NCBI RefSeq assembly: GCF_015864825.1
Contig: NZ_JADYWL010000001.1
Coordinates: 248,001 to 312,000 of the forward strand
Direction: 5' to 3'
Origin: Psychrobacter sp. NZS113
GTDB taxonomy: Bacteria > Pseudomonadota > Gammaproteobacteria > Pseudomonadales > Moraxellaceae
DNA length: 64,000 bases
Shown here piece by piece: positions 18,873 to 28,060 of this stretch. The notes under the pieces were generated by a model that saw nothing but the letters and a program-made list of their open reading frames with translations, was not told the origin of the DNA and ran no database searches. The translations under genes and the position numbers were made by a program. How positions within the stretch are numbered: the stretch's first letter is position 1; each line of letters begins with the position of its first letter.

Positions 18873-20549
18873 ATGGCAAATTTAATGGATGACAAAATAA
18901 AGGATCCTATGGCTTACCGAAATGCACGTTGCTCTCCGTACTGGCAAGAGCTGAAAAATCTTGCCACTCAAACATGGTCTTTGGCAGCCTTGTTCGAGCA
19001 AGACAATAGCCGTGCTATGCGCTTCAGTATCCAAGCTGGCGCTTTATATATGGACTACAGTAAACAGTGTATAGACGAGCAAGTGCTAGAAACACTCTTA
19101 CAGTTAGCCGAGAGTTGTGATTTATCGCTACGAATCGACTCCCTTATGCAAGGCGCTATGGTGAATACTAGTGAGCAACGTGCGGCATTACACACCGCGC
19201 TACGTTTACCAGAAACAGCAACGCTAGATGTTAATGGTCAAAATATAGTTAATGATGTGCATAGTAGTTTGACACAAGTAGCAAGATTGTCCGAACGTGT
19301 GCGTAATGGTACATGGCGTGGGTTCTCTGGTAAAGCTATTACCGATGTTATTAATATTGGCGTTGGTGGTTCTGATTTAGGTCCGTTAATGGCTACAACT
19401 TCACTTGATGAATGGGCCGATACAAATATCAAAGTGCATTTTGTTTCTAATATGGATGGTACTCATCTGGATAATTTACTGAAACATCTAAATCCTGAAA
19501 CAACTTTGTTTATAATTTCATCCAAATCTTTTAGTACAGTTGATACCTTATCCAATGCTAAAACAGCATTATCGTGGCTATTGGCGACAGCTAAACTGCG
19601 TGCAGGTACAGAAGATAGCGTCCTACGTCGTCACTTTATTGGCATCTCTGCCAACAATGAAAAAATGAGTATATGGGGCATTCATCCAGAGCATCAACTG
19701 CAGCTTTGGGAATGGGTCGGTGGTCGATTCTCTTTATGGTCAGCTATTGGATTGGCCATTGCTATTCGTGTTGGCATGCCTAGATTTAGAGAGTTATTAA
19801 GCGGTGCTCATAGTATGGATGAGCACTTTGCACAGGCTGGATTTTCACAAAACCTACCTGTCTTATTGGGTTTACTTGCTGTTTGGAACAGTACTTTTCT
19901 ACAAGTAAATGCTCATACCGTATTACCTTACGACGGCCGTCTCAGTTACTTACCTAGCTATTTGACCCAGCTTGAAATGGAAAGTAACGGTAAGTCGGTT
20001 ACTCAGCATGGTGAACGTATTGACTACGGTACTTGTCCCATTCTATGGGGTGAAATTGGCTCAAACGCTCAGCATGCATTCTATCAGTTACTGCATCAAG
20101 GTACACAGCAAGTTTCTTGCGACTTTATTGCCTGCGTGCGCCGTTATAGTGATGAGGTAAAAAATGCTTCATTACAACAGCAGCATGAACTGTCTTTAGC
20201 CAACTGCTTGGCACAAAGTCGTGTATTAGCTTTTGGTAACGCTGCCATTACTGATACAGTACGATCTAGCCCATCGGATAAGTATAAGCATTACCGTGGT
20301 AATCAGCCATCAACCACGCTGCTGATCGATGAACTGACGCCACATAGTTTAGGAGCACTAATTGCGCTCTATGAACATAAAGTCTATGTTATGGCCAGTA
20401 TTTGGGATATCAATCCGTTTGATCAGTGGGGTGTTGAGATGGGTAAGCAAATGGCAGAGTCGGTGCATCATGCTATGCAGCACGAGATTGCAGGACTATT
20501 CGATACCTCTACTGACCAGCTGTTACAGCATATTAAACAGCTACCCTAA
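18873..20549 (+). CDS. pgi: glucose-6-phosphate isomerase
   Basis: 558 residues, usual Pgi length. It interconverts glucose-6-phosphate and fructose-6-phosphate. Signatures include NIGVGGSDLGPLMA, the sugar-phosphate-binding SKSFSTVDTLSNA, GGRFSLWSAIGL and the C-terminal NPFDQWGVEMGK. It starts 7 bases after galU and is presumably cotranscribed with it. Confidence 0.96.
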   Translation: MANLMDDKIKDPMAYRNARCSPYWQELKNLATQTWSLAALFEQDNSRAMRFSIQAGALYMDYSKQCIDEQVLETLLQLAESCDLSLRIDSLMQGAMVNTSEQRAALHTALRLPETATLDVNGQNIVNDVHSSLTQVARLSERVRNGTWRGFSGKAITDVINIGVGGSDLGPLMATTSLDEWADTNIKVHFVSNMDGTHLDNLLKHLNPETTLFIISSKSFSTVDTLSNAKTALSWLLATAKLRAGTEDSVLRRHFIGISANNEKMSIWGIHPEHQLQLWEWVGGRFSLWSAIGLAIAIRVGMPRFRELLSGAHSMDEHFAQAGFSQNLPVLLGLLAVWNSTFLQVNAHTVLPYDGRLSYLPSYLTQLEMESNGKSVTQHGERIDYGTCPILWGEIGSNAQHAFYQLLHQGTQQVSCDFIACVRRYSDEVKNASLQQQHELSLANCLAQSRVLAFGNAAITDTVRSSPSDKYKHYRGNQPSTTLLIDELTPHSLGALIALYEHKVYVMASIWDINPFDQWGVEMGKQMAESVHHAMQHEIAGLFDTSTDQLLQHIKQLP

Positions 20550-20589
20550 TGGTACGACTGATACGTTAACAATATTAAAAGGTAAGTTC

Positions 20590-22002
20590 ATGAAGATTGC
20601 TGCCCAAATTCAAGATAGCTCTGAATACAAGAATAAATGTGAAACAATGCAGTCTAATAATCCTACCGTTTGTGTACTTGTCGGTCATTGTGTCGAAGCT
20701 ATTACTAGTGCAGTAGTGCTAGCAAGCTTAGGGCAGTATGTGCATTTGTATGCAGATGTAGACTTATTAGCACAGCAGTTACAGCAGTATGGTTTTGAGC
20801 ATCATTTACAATCACTTTGGCAAATGTATGAGCAGAAAAAAACTATTATTATCCATACGTTGCCAGATAGCGCTGACAAGCTAATACAGAGCTATGAAAA
20901 AATAAGCAGTGGTATTGATAATGATATCGAAGAAGTTTGTCATACTGGTGAAAGTAATAATGCTGCCCTATACTGGTTATTTTTAGATAGTATTAAGCCA
21001 ATATGGGTAGAAAACAACTGGCTTACAGCATTTAATCGTAGTAGTCAGCAAGCATTACCAGTAATTATAAGCGGTATTGAACAGCTGGGAAAAGTTTCAG
21101 AGCTGGCTAAACGTTTACAGCGCCCTTGGGTGTACTATGTGCCTTTCGTTTTTTTACAAGATGGCGATGCTTACAGTTCAATGTTAAATCCTTCGCTATG
21201 GTTACTTGGTGAAAAAAATCCAAATAGTAGTCAGCACTTATACATGTTGAAGCCTATAATGCAACATGCTAGCGCCACTCATTATGCTGATATAGCATTA
21301 ATAGAATTTGCTCGTAGTAGTATTATGCTTATGTTGGCGACGCGGGTGAGCTTCATGAATGAGCTCTCTCGTTTGGCGGATAGCCATCATATAGATATTC
21401 AGCAGGTTGGTCATATCATGGGACTTGACGATCGCGTGAGTAGTAGTTATTTGCAAGCAGGTTGGGGATTTGGAGGCAAAGCCTTACCTGCTGAGCTGCT
21501 ACAATTACAACAATCGAACAAAGAGCACAGTTTAGAGATGCCATTGTTAGAATCTGTTATTCATATCAATAAAGATCAAAAAGAACTGATATTTCGTAAA
21601 TTTTGGCAGTATTTTGATGGTTTTATTGATAATAAGACAGTTATGATCTGGGGTGGAAGTTACAAATCAGGTTCAGGGCGTACGATAGGCTCAGCCATTC
21701 ACCCATTACTGTCTTTACTGTGGTCTTATAATATTCGTACTATAGTTTATAGTGATAAAGCACAGGCCGAACTGGCCGTGCTCTATGAGCAGCAACCCTT
21801 ACTTGAGTTAATTGATAATCCTTATGAAAAACTTCGTGACGCTCAGGCCATTTTTATTGTTAGTTGGTCACCACGAGACCAATTAGATATTGCCAAAATT
21901 AATCAACAAGCTATGCCGGTATTTGATGCGCAAAATATTTTCACTCGTTTGCAGATAGACAGCTTAGTGGGTGATTACATGGGTATTGGTCGTTCCAAGT
22001 AG
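20590..22002 (+). CDS. degenerate UDP-glucose dehydrogenase homologue
   Basis: 470 residues from the ATG at 20590, which has a strong AAGGTAAG ribosome-binding site; the frame is open further upstream only because it overlaps pgi. The fold of a UDP-glucose/GDP-mannose dehydrogenase is recognisable: a dehydrogenase-like middle (FARSSIMLMLATRVSFMNEL), the active-site region GWGFGGKALPAELLQL and the C-terminal WGGSYKSGSGRTIGSAIHP. However the active-site Cys of GFGG-x-C-x-PKD is Ala (about residue 298), the PKD is PAE, and the N-terminal glycine-rich loop is degenerate (LVGHCVEA). It is unlikely to oxidise UDP-glucose. The intact frame suggests a retained non-catalytic or altered function. Confidence 0.85.
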   Translation: MKIAAQIQDSSEYKNKCETMQSNNPTVCVLVGHCVEAITSAVVLASLGQYVHLYADVDLLAQQLQQYGFEHHLQSLWQMYEQKKTIIIHTLPDSADKLIQSYEKISSGIDNDIEEVCHTGESNNAALYWLFLDSIKPIWVENNWLTAFNRSSQQALPVIISGIEQLGKVSELAKRLQRPWVYYVPFVFLQDGDAYSSMLNPSLWLLGEKNPNSSQHLYMLKPIMQHASATHYADIALIEFARSSIMLMLATRVSFMNELSRLADSHHIDIQQVGHIMGLDDRVSSSYLQAGWGFGGKALPAELLQLQQSNKEHSLEMPLLESVIHINKDQKELIFRKFWQYFDGFIDNKTVMIWGGSYKSGSGRTIGSAIHPLLSLLWSYNIRTIVYSDKAQAELAVLYEQQPLLELIDNPYEKLRDAQAIFIVSWSPRDQLDIAKINQQAMPVFDAQNIFTRLQIDSLVGDYMGIGRSK

Positions 22003-22026
22003 GTGCTTTCAAGATCTTTTATCATT

Positions 22027-22062
22027 AAAAAAGCTCGCTAATAACCCTTAGCGAGCTTTTTT
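22027..22062. terminator. bidirectional hairpin terminator
   Basis: A perfect 14-base stem (aaaaaagctcgcta / tagcgagctttttt) with an 8-base loop sits between the converging ugd-like gene and manB. T-runs on both strands make it usable from either side. Confidence 0.9.
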
Positions 22063-22100
22063 GATTAATAACCAAACTGTTTTTGTTCAAAATTATAGTC

Positions 22101-23588
22101 TTATGCTAGCCTCGCTCCTTGGGCCGCTAACCATTCATTTATTTCTTGTATCTTAATATCTAATAACTCTCTATCACCGCGACTTTCAATGTTTAATCTG
22201 ATCAACGGCTCTGTGTTAGATGCTCGCAAATTAAAGCGCCACTCTCCAAAGTTCAGACTCAAGCCATCAAGCGTTGATTTGACTGGATTTTGCACGCTAA
22301 ATTTTTCTTCAATGGCACTGATGATAGTGGGTGCATCGTGAGTGGTGAGGTGAAAGTTTAATTCGCCTGAGCTAGGGTATGCTTGGATATAGCATGTGAC
22401 CAATTCTGATAAGGTTTTACCTGTGATAGACAGTAGCTCAATGGTTAGTAACCAAGGAATCATGCCGCTATCGCAATAGAAAAAATCACGGAAATAGTGA
22501 TGGGCAGACATTTCACCACCATAAACAGCCCCAGAGTCACGCATAACTTGCTTAATAAATGAGTGTCCAGACTTACTGATGACGGTCTTGCCATTATGGT
22601 CTTTAATTACTGCTTCAGTATTGTATATCACTCGTGGATCGTAAACGATTGACTCGTTTGGGTATTTATTTAAAAACGCTTGCGCAAGCATACCAACAAT
22701 GTAGCTACCATCGATAAATTCACCGCTTTCATCGAATAAAAAGCAACGGTCGAAATCCCCATCAAAGGCAATGCCAAGATCGGCATTATGTTCTAAAACA
22801 GCTTGCTGGGTAGCCACTCTATTGGCTTCAATCATAGGATTGGGAATGCCATTAGGGAAGCTGCCATCAGGAGCATGATGTAATTTAATCACTTCAACAG
22901 GCGCATTAGCTTGTGCTAACTTCTCAATCAATAAGTCCACCACTGGCCCAGCACTACCATTGCCTGAATTAATGACCAGCTTGAGCGGCTTTAACTTATC
23001 AGTATCGATAAAGGTCATGACATGATCAACATAAGCGCTTTTATCGGTCAGTAATTGTAGTTTTCCTGATGGATTGTCAGTCGTAAATTGCCCGGATTCT
23101 GCTAACGCCTGAATCTCTGCAAGACCGTCATCGGCACTGATTGGTTTTGAATGTTCTTTGACCAGTTTCAAGCCATTATAATTAATAGGATTGTGACTGG
23201 CTGTGACTTCGATACCGCCCAATGCCTGATAATGACTGGTGGCAAAATATACTTCCTCAGTACCAGTCATACCTAAATCAATCACATCAACCCCAGCATC
23301 CATAATACCTGCTATAGTGGCTTGTTTAAGCTGTTCACTAGAATGACGAATGTCGCTGCCGATGACAATGGCAGGTTTTAGATTTGTCATATCATTGTCA
23401 CGAGTCTCACTTACTGTACTATTGCGCTGATATAGAATCTGCGCAAAGGCGCGCCCGATACGGTAAGCAATCTCTTCATCCAGATTAACGCCAAGCTCAC
23501 CGCGTATATCGTAAGCTTTAAATGAGCTGATCATAATAGGATTGAATTCAGTTTTTGGCTGATAGCTAATGGTCGCAGAAGTAGACAT
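22101..23588 (-). CDS. manB: phosphomannomutase / phosphoglucomutase
   Basis: 495 residues from the ATG at 23588, chosen because AAGGAA precedes it by about eight bases; an in-frame extension to 23645 lacks such a site. An alpha-D-phosphohexomutase: FKAYDIRGELG near the N-terminus, the phosphoserine loop EVTASHNPINYNGLKL, the metal-binding DGDFDRCF, GEMSAHHYF for sugar specificity, and RASNTEPLIRLNIE for phosphate binding. This is the AlgC/ManB type that often handles both mannose and glucose phosphates. It is convergent with the galU block and corresponds in position to pgm of Acinetobacter capsule loci. Confidence 0.93.
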   Translation of the reverse strand: MSTSATISYQPKTEFNPIMISSFKAYDIRGELGVNLDEEIAYRIGRAFAQILYQRNSTVSETRDNDMTNLKPAIVIGSDIRHSSEQLKQATIAGIMDAGVDVIDLGMTGTEEVYFATSHYQALGGIEVTASHNPINYNGLKLVKEHSKPISADDGLAEIQALAESGQFTTDNPSGKLQLLTDKSAYVDHVMTFIDTDKLKPLKLVINSGNGSAGPVVDLLIEKLAQANAPVEVIKLHHAPDGSFPNGIPNPMIEANRVATQQAVLEHNADLGIAFDGDFDRCFLFDESGEFIDGSYIVGMLAQAFLNKYPNESIVYDPRVIYNTEAVIKDHNGKTVISKSGHSFIKQVMRDSGAVYGGEMSAHHYFRDFFYCDSGMIPWLLTIELLSITGKTLSELVTCYIQAYPSSGELNFHLTTHDAPTIISAIEEKFSVQNPVKSTLDGLSLNFGEWRFNLRASNTEPLIRLNIESRGDRELLDIKIQEINEWLAAQGARLA

Positions 23589-23679
23589 AATGGTAAAAAT
23601 TCCTTGCGCGTAAGCAATGGTAAAATAATAGAGTAGATGGCACAATTATAAGCTAATAAGCGTTCAATGCTACACTATC

Positions 23680-23796
23680 GTCAACTTATTACAAAAGAGT
23701 GAAAACGTTAACCTGGCGTGAAATGGCATGTATACAGCTGCATTTGATTGCTTTATTCCCTTTGAACATTGAATCAATCACAACTATTACATTAAG
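23680..23796 (+). repeat. dispersed intergenic repeat, copy 1
   Basis: Shares an alignable core with 59440-59556: cgttaacct.gc.tgaa at 23706, tata.a.ct.ca further on, attgaatc at 23768, then attacatta. By eye roughly two thirds of positions agree over about 100 bases without gaps. It lies in the intergenic space between manB and mazG. Confidence 0.6.
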
Positions 23797-23816
23797 CAAA
23801 AATAAGAGCCTCCTTT

Positions 23817-24698
23817 ATGAATACTCTCGACAATAAAATCACAGCGCCTGCACCAGTACAAGGAACACCAGAAGCCACAGGCCAGCTTAATGATCTCTTG
23901 GCATTGATGGCGCGGCTGCGAGTTGATTGTCCGTGGGACAAAAAGCAAAGCAATCATAGCCTCATTCCTTATGCCATCGAAGAATCTTATGAGCTAGGCG
24001 AAGCGGTACAAGGCGATGATGATGAAGATATCAAAGGCGAGCTGGGCGATGTGCTATTGCAAGTTGTGTTTCATTGTCAGATGTATGCTGAGCAAGGGCG
24101 CTTTGACATGAGTGACGTTATTACTACTCTACAAGAGAAGCTGATTCGTCGTCATCCTCATGTGTTTGAAGCCGAAACTCTAACAGACGATGCAGCGGTC
24201 AAAGTACGCTGGGATGAGATTAAAGCGGAGGAGCAGCAAGCACGCGAGGCACGCGGTAAACCAAAGCGACATTTGGATAATACCAAAGCGGGTAGTGCGC
24301 TCATGCAAGCACAAGATGTACAGAAACAAGCCTCAAAGTTGGGGTTTGATTGGAAAGGCATTGCAGGGGCAGTGGATAAGCTAGATGAAGAGATTGCCGA
24401 ACTAAAAAATGAGTTGACGGATAAATCTAAAGAAGCTGCTAAATATGATATAAGCAAAGCTAATATTAGAGAGGTTGAAAAGGAATTGGGTGATTGTATG
24501 TTTGCCCTAGTTAATGTCGCACGCAAGTTAAACCTTGATGCAGAAACAGCAACGCTGACGTGTGTGCATAAGTTTAAGTCACGTTTTGGTTATATTGAAG
24601 CGCAATTAGATGCAGCTGGCAAGCTTTTGGAAGACAGCGACATAACAGAGATGGATGCATTATGGGAAGCGGCGAAACAACATGAACGCTCATCCTAA
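23817..24698 (+). CDS. mazG: nucleoside triphosphate pyrophosphohydrolase
   Basis: 293 residues, near the usual 260-280 of MazG with some extra sequence. It hydrolyses (d)NTPs to NMPs and pyrophosphate. The first MazG domain shows CPWDKKQSNHSLIPYAIEES, the metal-binding EESYELGEAV and GELGDVLLQVVFH; the second shows LDEEIAELKNEL and EKELGDCMFALVNVARKL. It overlaps the ComEA-like gene by 17 bases. Confidence 0.93.
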   Translation: MNTLDNKITAPAPVQGTPEATGQLNDLLALMARLRVDCPWDKKQSNHSLIPYAIEESYELGEAVQGDDDEDIKGELGDVLLQVVFHCQMYAEQGRFDMSDVITTLQEKLIRRHPHVFEAETLTDDAAVKVRWDEIKAEEQQAREARGKPKRHLDNTKAGSALMQAQDVQKQASKLGFDWKGIAGAVDKLDEEIAELKNELTDKSKEAAKYDISKANIREVEKELGDCMFALVNVARKLNLDAETATLTCVHKFKSRFGYIEAQLDAAGKLLEDSDITEMDALWEAAKQHERSS

Positions 24699-25056
24699 AA
24701 TCTCGTTTGCTAGCCTAGCCAAAACTGCTATTTTAGGTTGTGTTTTGGCTATTCTGATGCTTGATAATACTAATGCTGCGCCCTGTTTTGATAATCCTCA
24801 AAGCGCCTATGAGTACCTGTTGTCACAAGAAAATGCAAAAACTCAAGCGCGTGAGCAATATACCGTGAATATCAATCGTGCCGGCGAAGGTGAGTTGGTT
24901 TCACTCAATGGTATCGGTAGTAGCAAAGCCCAAGCGATTATTTTATATCGTGAGATGTTTGGCAACTTTAAGACAGTTGATGAGTTAGCAAAGGTCAAAG
25001 GTATTGGTGCAAAAACCGTTGAGAAAAATCGAGGACGTTTAAGCGTACAAGATTAA
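24682..25056 (+). CDS. ComEA-like helix-hairpin-helix protein
   Basis: 124 residues from ATG 24682; an upstream in-frame ATG at 24655 is inside mazG and would spoil the signal peptide. Residues 1 to about 31 form a signal peptide ending near TNAAP. The C-terminal 60 residues contain two helix-hairpin-helix elements (LVSLNGIGSSKAQAIILYRE and LAKVKGIGAKTVEKN), the ComEA DNA-binding fold that captures incoming DNA in the periplasm during natural transformation. Short ComEA-like proteins of this kind are common in Moraxellaceae; a role in DNA uptake is likely but inferred. Confidence 0.85.
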   Translation: MNAHPKISFASLAKTAILGCVLAILMLDNTNAAPCFDNPQSAYEYLLSQENAKTQAREQYTVNINRAGEGELVSLNGIGSSKAQAIILYREMFGNFKTVDELAKVKGIGAKTVEKNRGRLSVQD

Positions 25057-25222
25057 GGGCATTATTTTGCTTTAATTAACCCCGATATTGACAAAATAGC
25101 ACGTAAGTAAATGTCATAACACACCTACTGCGTCCAAAATTTGTTAAACTAGTGGGTACATCCGCCTGATAAACGCTGTGTTCATCAGGGGTGGTCAAAG
25201 AATACCGGCGAGGAGTAGATGC

Positions 25223-27451
25223 ATGGCCGAGCGTGCCGCCAAGCAGTTAGAACTGAATAAATCTGAATTACCCAATTCCATTACTGAAGTAATTGCCACT
25301 TTAACCCGAGCTGGGTTTGACGCATATATCGTCGGTGGTGGTGTGCGTGACACCTTATTGGGTCTGCGTCCAAAAGACTTTGATGCGGTCACTGATGCCA
25401 AACCGCATGAAATCAAAGACGTCTTTGGTAAGCGCTGCCGTATTATCGGTCGCCGCTTTCAGTTGGCGCACGTGTATTCAGGCAGAGAACTGATTGAGGT
25501 TGCTACCTTCCGTGGTCCGCCAACGAGTGATGCTAATACCAATCAAGATGGCATGATTCTGCGTGATAATGTTTGGGGTGATATCAAACAGGACTTCTCT
25601 CGTCGTGATTTTTCTATCAATGCACTCTATTATCAACCGCTTAAAGGTGTGGTTCATGATTTTTGTGGTGCGCTTGAAGATATTGATAACAAAATCATTC
25701 GACTGCTTGGCCATGCGCCCGTTCGTATAGAAGAAGACCCCGTACGGTTATTACGTGCCTTACGTTTTAAGGCCAAGCTTGGTTTTGAATTTGATGAGGC
25801 ATTATCTGATCAATTTCATGATGGTAATTGGGCGTTGCTTGAGCAAATATCACCGCATCGCCTCTATGATGAAACGCAGAAGATGTTTACGGGTGGCTAT
25901 CTAGTGCCATTGCTGCCGTTATTGTTTGAATCAGGTGCAATAGACAGCTTAATTATTTATCCACCGTCTGAGCCAAGTGCGCTCGTCAAACAAGTGGCTA
26001 TCAATACGGACAAACGTATTGCAGCGGGCAAAAGTATCAATCCTGCGTTCTTTTATGCTGCGCTATTGTGGGAAAACTACCTCCATCAATTGGCAAAAGC
26101 TAAAAAGCGTAATATGCCATTTGCTGAAGCGCAAATGCATGCTGCTGGTAAAGTAATTGATCGTCAACGTATTAAGACCGCGATTCCTAAGTTTGCAGAG
26201 CAGTTTATCCGTGATATTTGGGTATTACAGCCAAAACTTGCCGCCCCACGTAGCAAGCAAATCGTCCAGCTCTCTGAGCATCCACGCTTCCGTGCGGGTT
26301 TTGACTTTTTGTTATTGCGCGAGCAATGCGGTGATGCGGAGCATCCGTTGTCAGAGTCAACTAATGGTATGGGTGACTGGTGGCAGACGTATCAGACATT
26401 GTCTGAGCAAGACCAAGAGCAAGCTGTAGATGAGTTTGATGAAAATATTCGTCGTGGTGCCTATAAGCAGCAAGGGCAGCGTGGTCGCGGGCGCAATCGT
26501 CAAAAACCAGAGTCAAATAGTGCTGATAATACAGTCTCTCATCAAAAAAATACCAAGCAAAGCAAAGCGAGTAACAGTGCCGAGCAGGGTGGGAATGTGC
26601 AGACAATGGTAAATGATGCGTCAAATATTCCAGCACGCCGTCGCCGCGCTGCCAGTCAATCAGCTCCTGCTAAGCAGTCTGGTGGCAACAAGAATAATAG
26701 CCAAGAGTTTCAGCAAGCAAAGCAGGACAGTATTGAGCTTGCCCAGTTACAGCAGTTATCTCTTGCCAATACTAGCAGCCAAACTGCAAATAAACGCCAT
26801 CATTCTAAGCCTGCACCGCTATTTGTTATAGAGCATGAGAAAGTCGTGCCACCATTGCAAAAGCAACTGTCAGGTAATGATAAGTCTAAACGTTCTAATG
26901 AACCTGTGCAGCAAAAAGCAGCAACTCAGAACACGTCGACTAAGACGGCGGAGCGAGTAGAAGGTACACGTCCGGCTCGTTCAAATAGTGTTCCATCGTC
27001 TAAAGCTAAACCATCAGAGACTCAGCCTGTATCTACAACACATATTACTCGTTCGGTGGCCAGATCGCCTGCACTAGTAAGTATGAATAATGAGCCGATA
27101 CCGCATAAGCGCCGTCGTCGCGAGCCTACTGTAGACAATGCAACGCCTCAGATAGCGGCTAATAACGAGCAAGCTACTGCTAGTGCTAAGTACGCGAAAA
27201 AAGCACCTAAGCCAGCAGTTCAGTCCGCTGATAAAGCAGACACTAAAGCCAAAAATCCGCCCGAGCGTAAGCCAGTAGCGAAAGTTACGGCTCCTGCAAA
27301 AGCTAGAAAGTCAGCGAAAGCGACAGAAAGTCAGGCTGCTAAAACCAGTCAAGCGGCTCATAGCAAGGTTACTGCTAATAATGTGAGTGACAATAAAGGA
27401 CCTGTGCCATCGAAGCGTCGCCGTCGCCAGCCAAGTATTGAAAATGCCTAA
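25223..27451 (+). CDS. pcnB: poly(A) polymerase I with long basic tail
   Basis: 742 residues from ATG 25223, chosen for the GAGGAG ribosome-binding site; a GTG at 25178 would add 15 residues. PcnB adds 3' poly(A) tails that speed RNA decay. The catalytic head is clear: YIVGGGVRDTLLGLRPKDFD with the DxD-type metal site, GRRFQLAHVY, RRDFSINALYY and EDPVRLLRALRFKAKLGFEF. The family usually ends near residue 450; here about 320 extra residues are low-complexity, rich in Lys, Ala, Ser, Gln and Arg, with three KRRRR-type motifs. The tail is probably disordered and RNA-binding. The gene overlaps folK. Confidence 0.93.
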   Translation: MAERAAKQLELNKSELPNSITEVIATLTRAGFDAYIVGGGVRDTLLGLRPKDFDAVTDAKPHEIKDVFGKRCRIIGRRFQLAHVYSGRELIEVATFRGPPTSDANTNQDGMILRDNVWGDIKQDFSRRDFSINALYYQPLKGVVHDFCGALEDIDNKIIRLLGHAPVRIEEDPVRLLRALRFKAKLGFEFDEALSDQFHDGNWALLEQISPHRLYDETQKMFTGGYLVPLLPLLFESGAIDSLIIYPPSEPSALVKQVAINTDKRIAAGKSINPAFFYAALLWENYLHQLAKAKKRNMPFAEAQMHAAGKVIDRQRIKTAIPKFAEQFIRDIWVLQPKLAAPRSKQIVQLSEHPRFRAGFDFLLLREQCGDAEHPLSESTNGMGDWWQTYQTLSEQDQEQAVDEFDENIRRGAYKQQGQRGRGRNRQKPESNSADNTVSHQKNTKQSKASNSAEQGGNVQTMVNDASNIPARRRRAASQSAPAKQSGGNKNNSQEFQQAKQDSIELAQLQQLSLANTSSQTANKRHHSKPAPLFVIEHEKVVPPLQKQLSGNDKSKRSNEPVQQKAATQNTSTKTAERVEGTRPARSNSVPSSKAKPSETQPVSTTHITRSVARSPALVSMNNEPIPHKRRRREPTVDNATPQIAANNEQATASAKYAKKAPKPAVQSADKADTKAKNPPERKPVAKVTAPAKARKSAKATESQAAKTSQAAHSKVTANNVSDNKGPVPSKRRRRQPSIENA

Positions 27452-27977
27452 TATGGATAACAATACGGATAATATCAGTTGGGTTACCTGCTATGTAGGC
27501 TTGGGTAGCAATCTCGCTAATGAGCTGGGTTCGCCAGCAGAGCATTTGCAGCAAGCAGTGGCAATAATGCGAGAACATGAGCAAATACGTGAAATTCAAG
27601 TATCCTCATTTTATGCATCGGCTCCTATGGGACCGCAGGATCAGTCTGATTTTGTCAATGCAGTTGTTGGTTTTGAGACGACGTTACCCGCGCTTGAGCT
27701 GCTTGCATTTTGCCAGCAACTAGAATCGCAAGCCATGCGTGCCCGCATACGACACTGGGGCGAGCGTAGTCTCGATGTCGATATTTTATTGTACGGTGAC
27801 GTGCATATTACAGAACCGCAATTAAGCGTACCGCATGTTGGATTGACTGAGCGTAATTTCGTATTGATACCGCTCAGGGAGCTGTCTCCAAACTTGATAA
27901 TCACAGGAATGGCGATCAGCGATTATCCACAAAGTAAAGATTGGACAGGTCTAAAACTATTATCAAGCGGCGACTAG
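27444..27977 (+). CDS. folK: 6-hydroxymethyl-7,8-dihydropterin pyrophosphokinase
   Basis: 177 residues from ATG 27444, overlapping the pcnB stop; ATG 27453 is an alternative. FolK transfers pyrophosphate from ATP to hydroxymethyl-dihydropterin in folate synthesis. Visible motifs: CYVGLGSNLANELGSP, VSSFYASAPMGPQDQSDFVN, the catalytic RHWGERSLDVDILLYGD and VPHVGLTERNFVLIPL. pcnB-folK-panB-panC is a familiar gammaproteobacterial order. Confidence 0.95.
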   Translation: MPNMDNNTDNISWVTCYVGLGSNLANELGSPAEHLQQAVAIMREHEQIREIQVSSFYASAPMGPQDQSDFVNAVVGFETTLPALELLAFCQQLESQAMRARIRHWGERSLDVDILLYGDVHITEPQLSVPHVGLTERNFVLIPLRELSPNLIITGMAISDYPQSKDWTGLKLLSSGD

Positions 27978-28060
27978 TTTTTCTAGTGATAGGCAAGATG
28001 ATAGGTATTGGTAATTGAAACATCATTAACTAAAAGCATTGAGTATTAATCGAGGGTCAT

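Noticed and set aside
20362..20589. N-terminal extension of the ugd-like frame into pgi
   Set aside because: This stretch is pgi sequence in another frame; the strong AAGGTAAG site sets the start at 20590.
24158..24526. 122-residue minus-strand frame opposite mazG
   Set aside because: Shadow of the mazG codons; Ser/Ala-rich composition typical of antisense frames.
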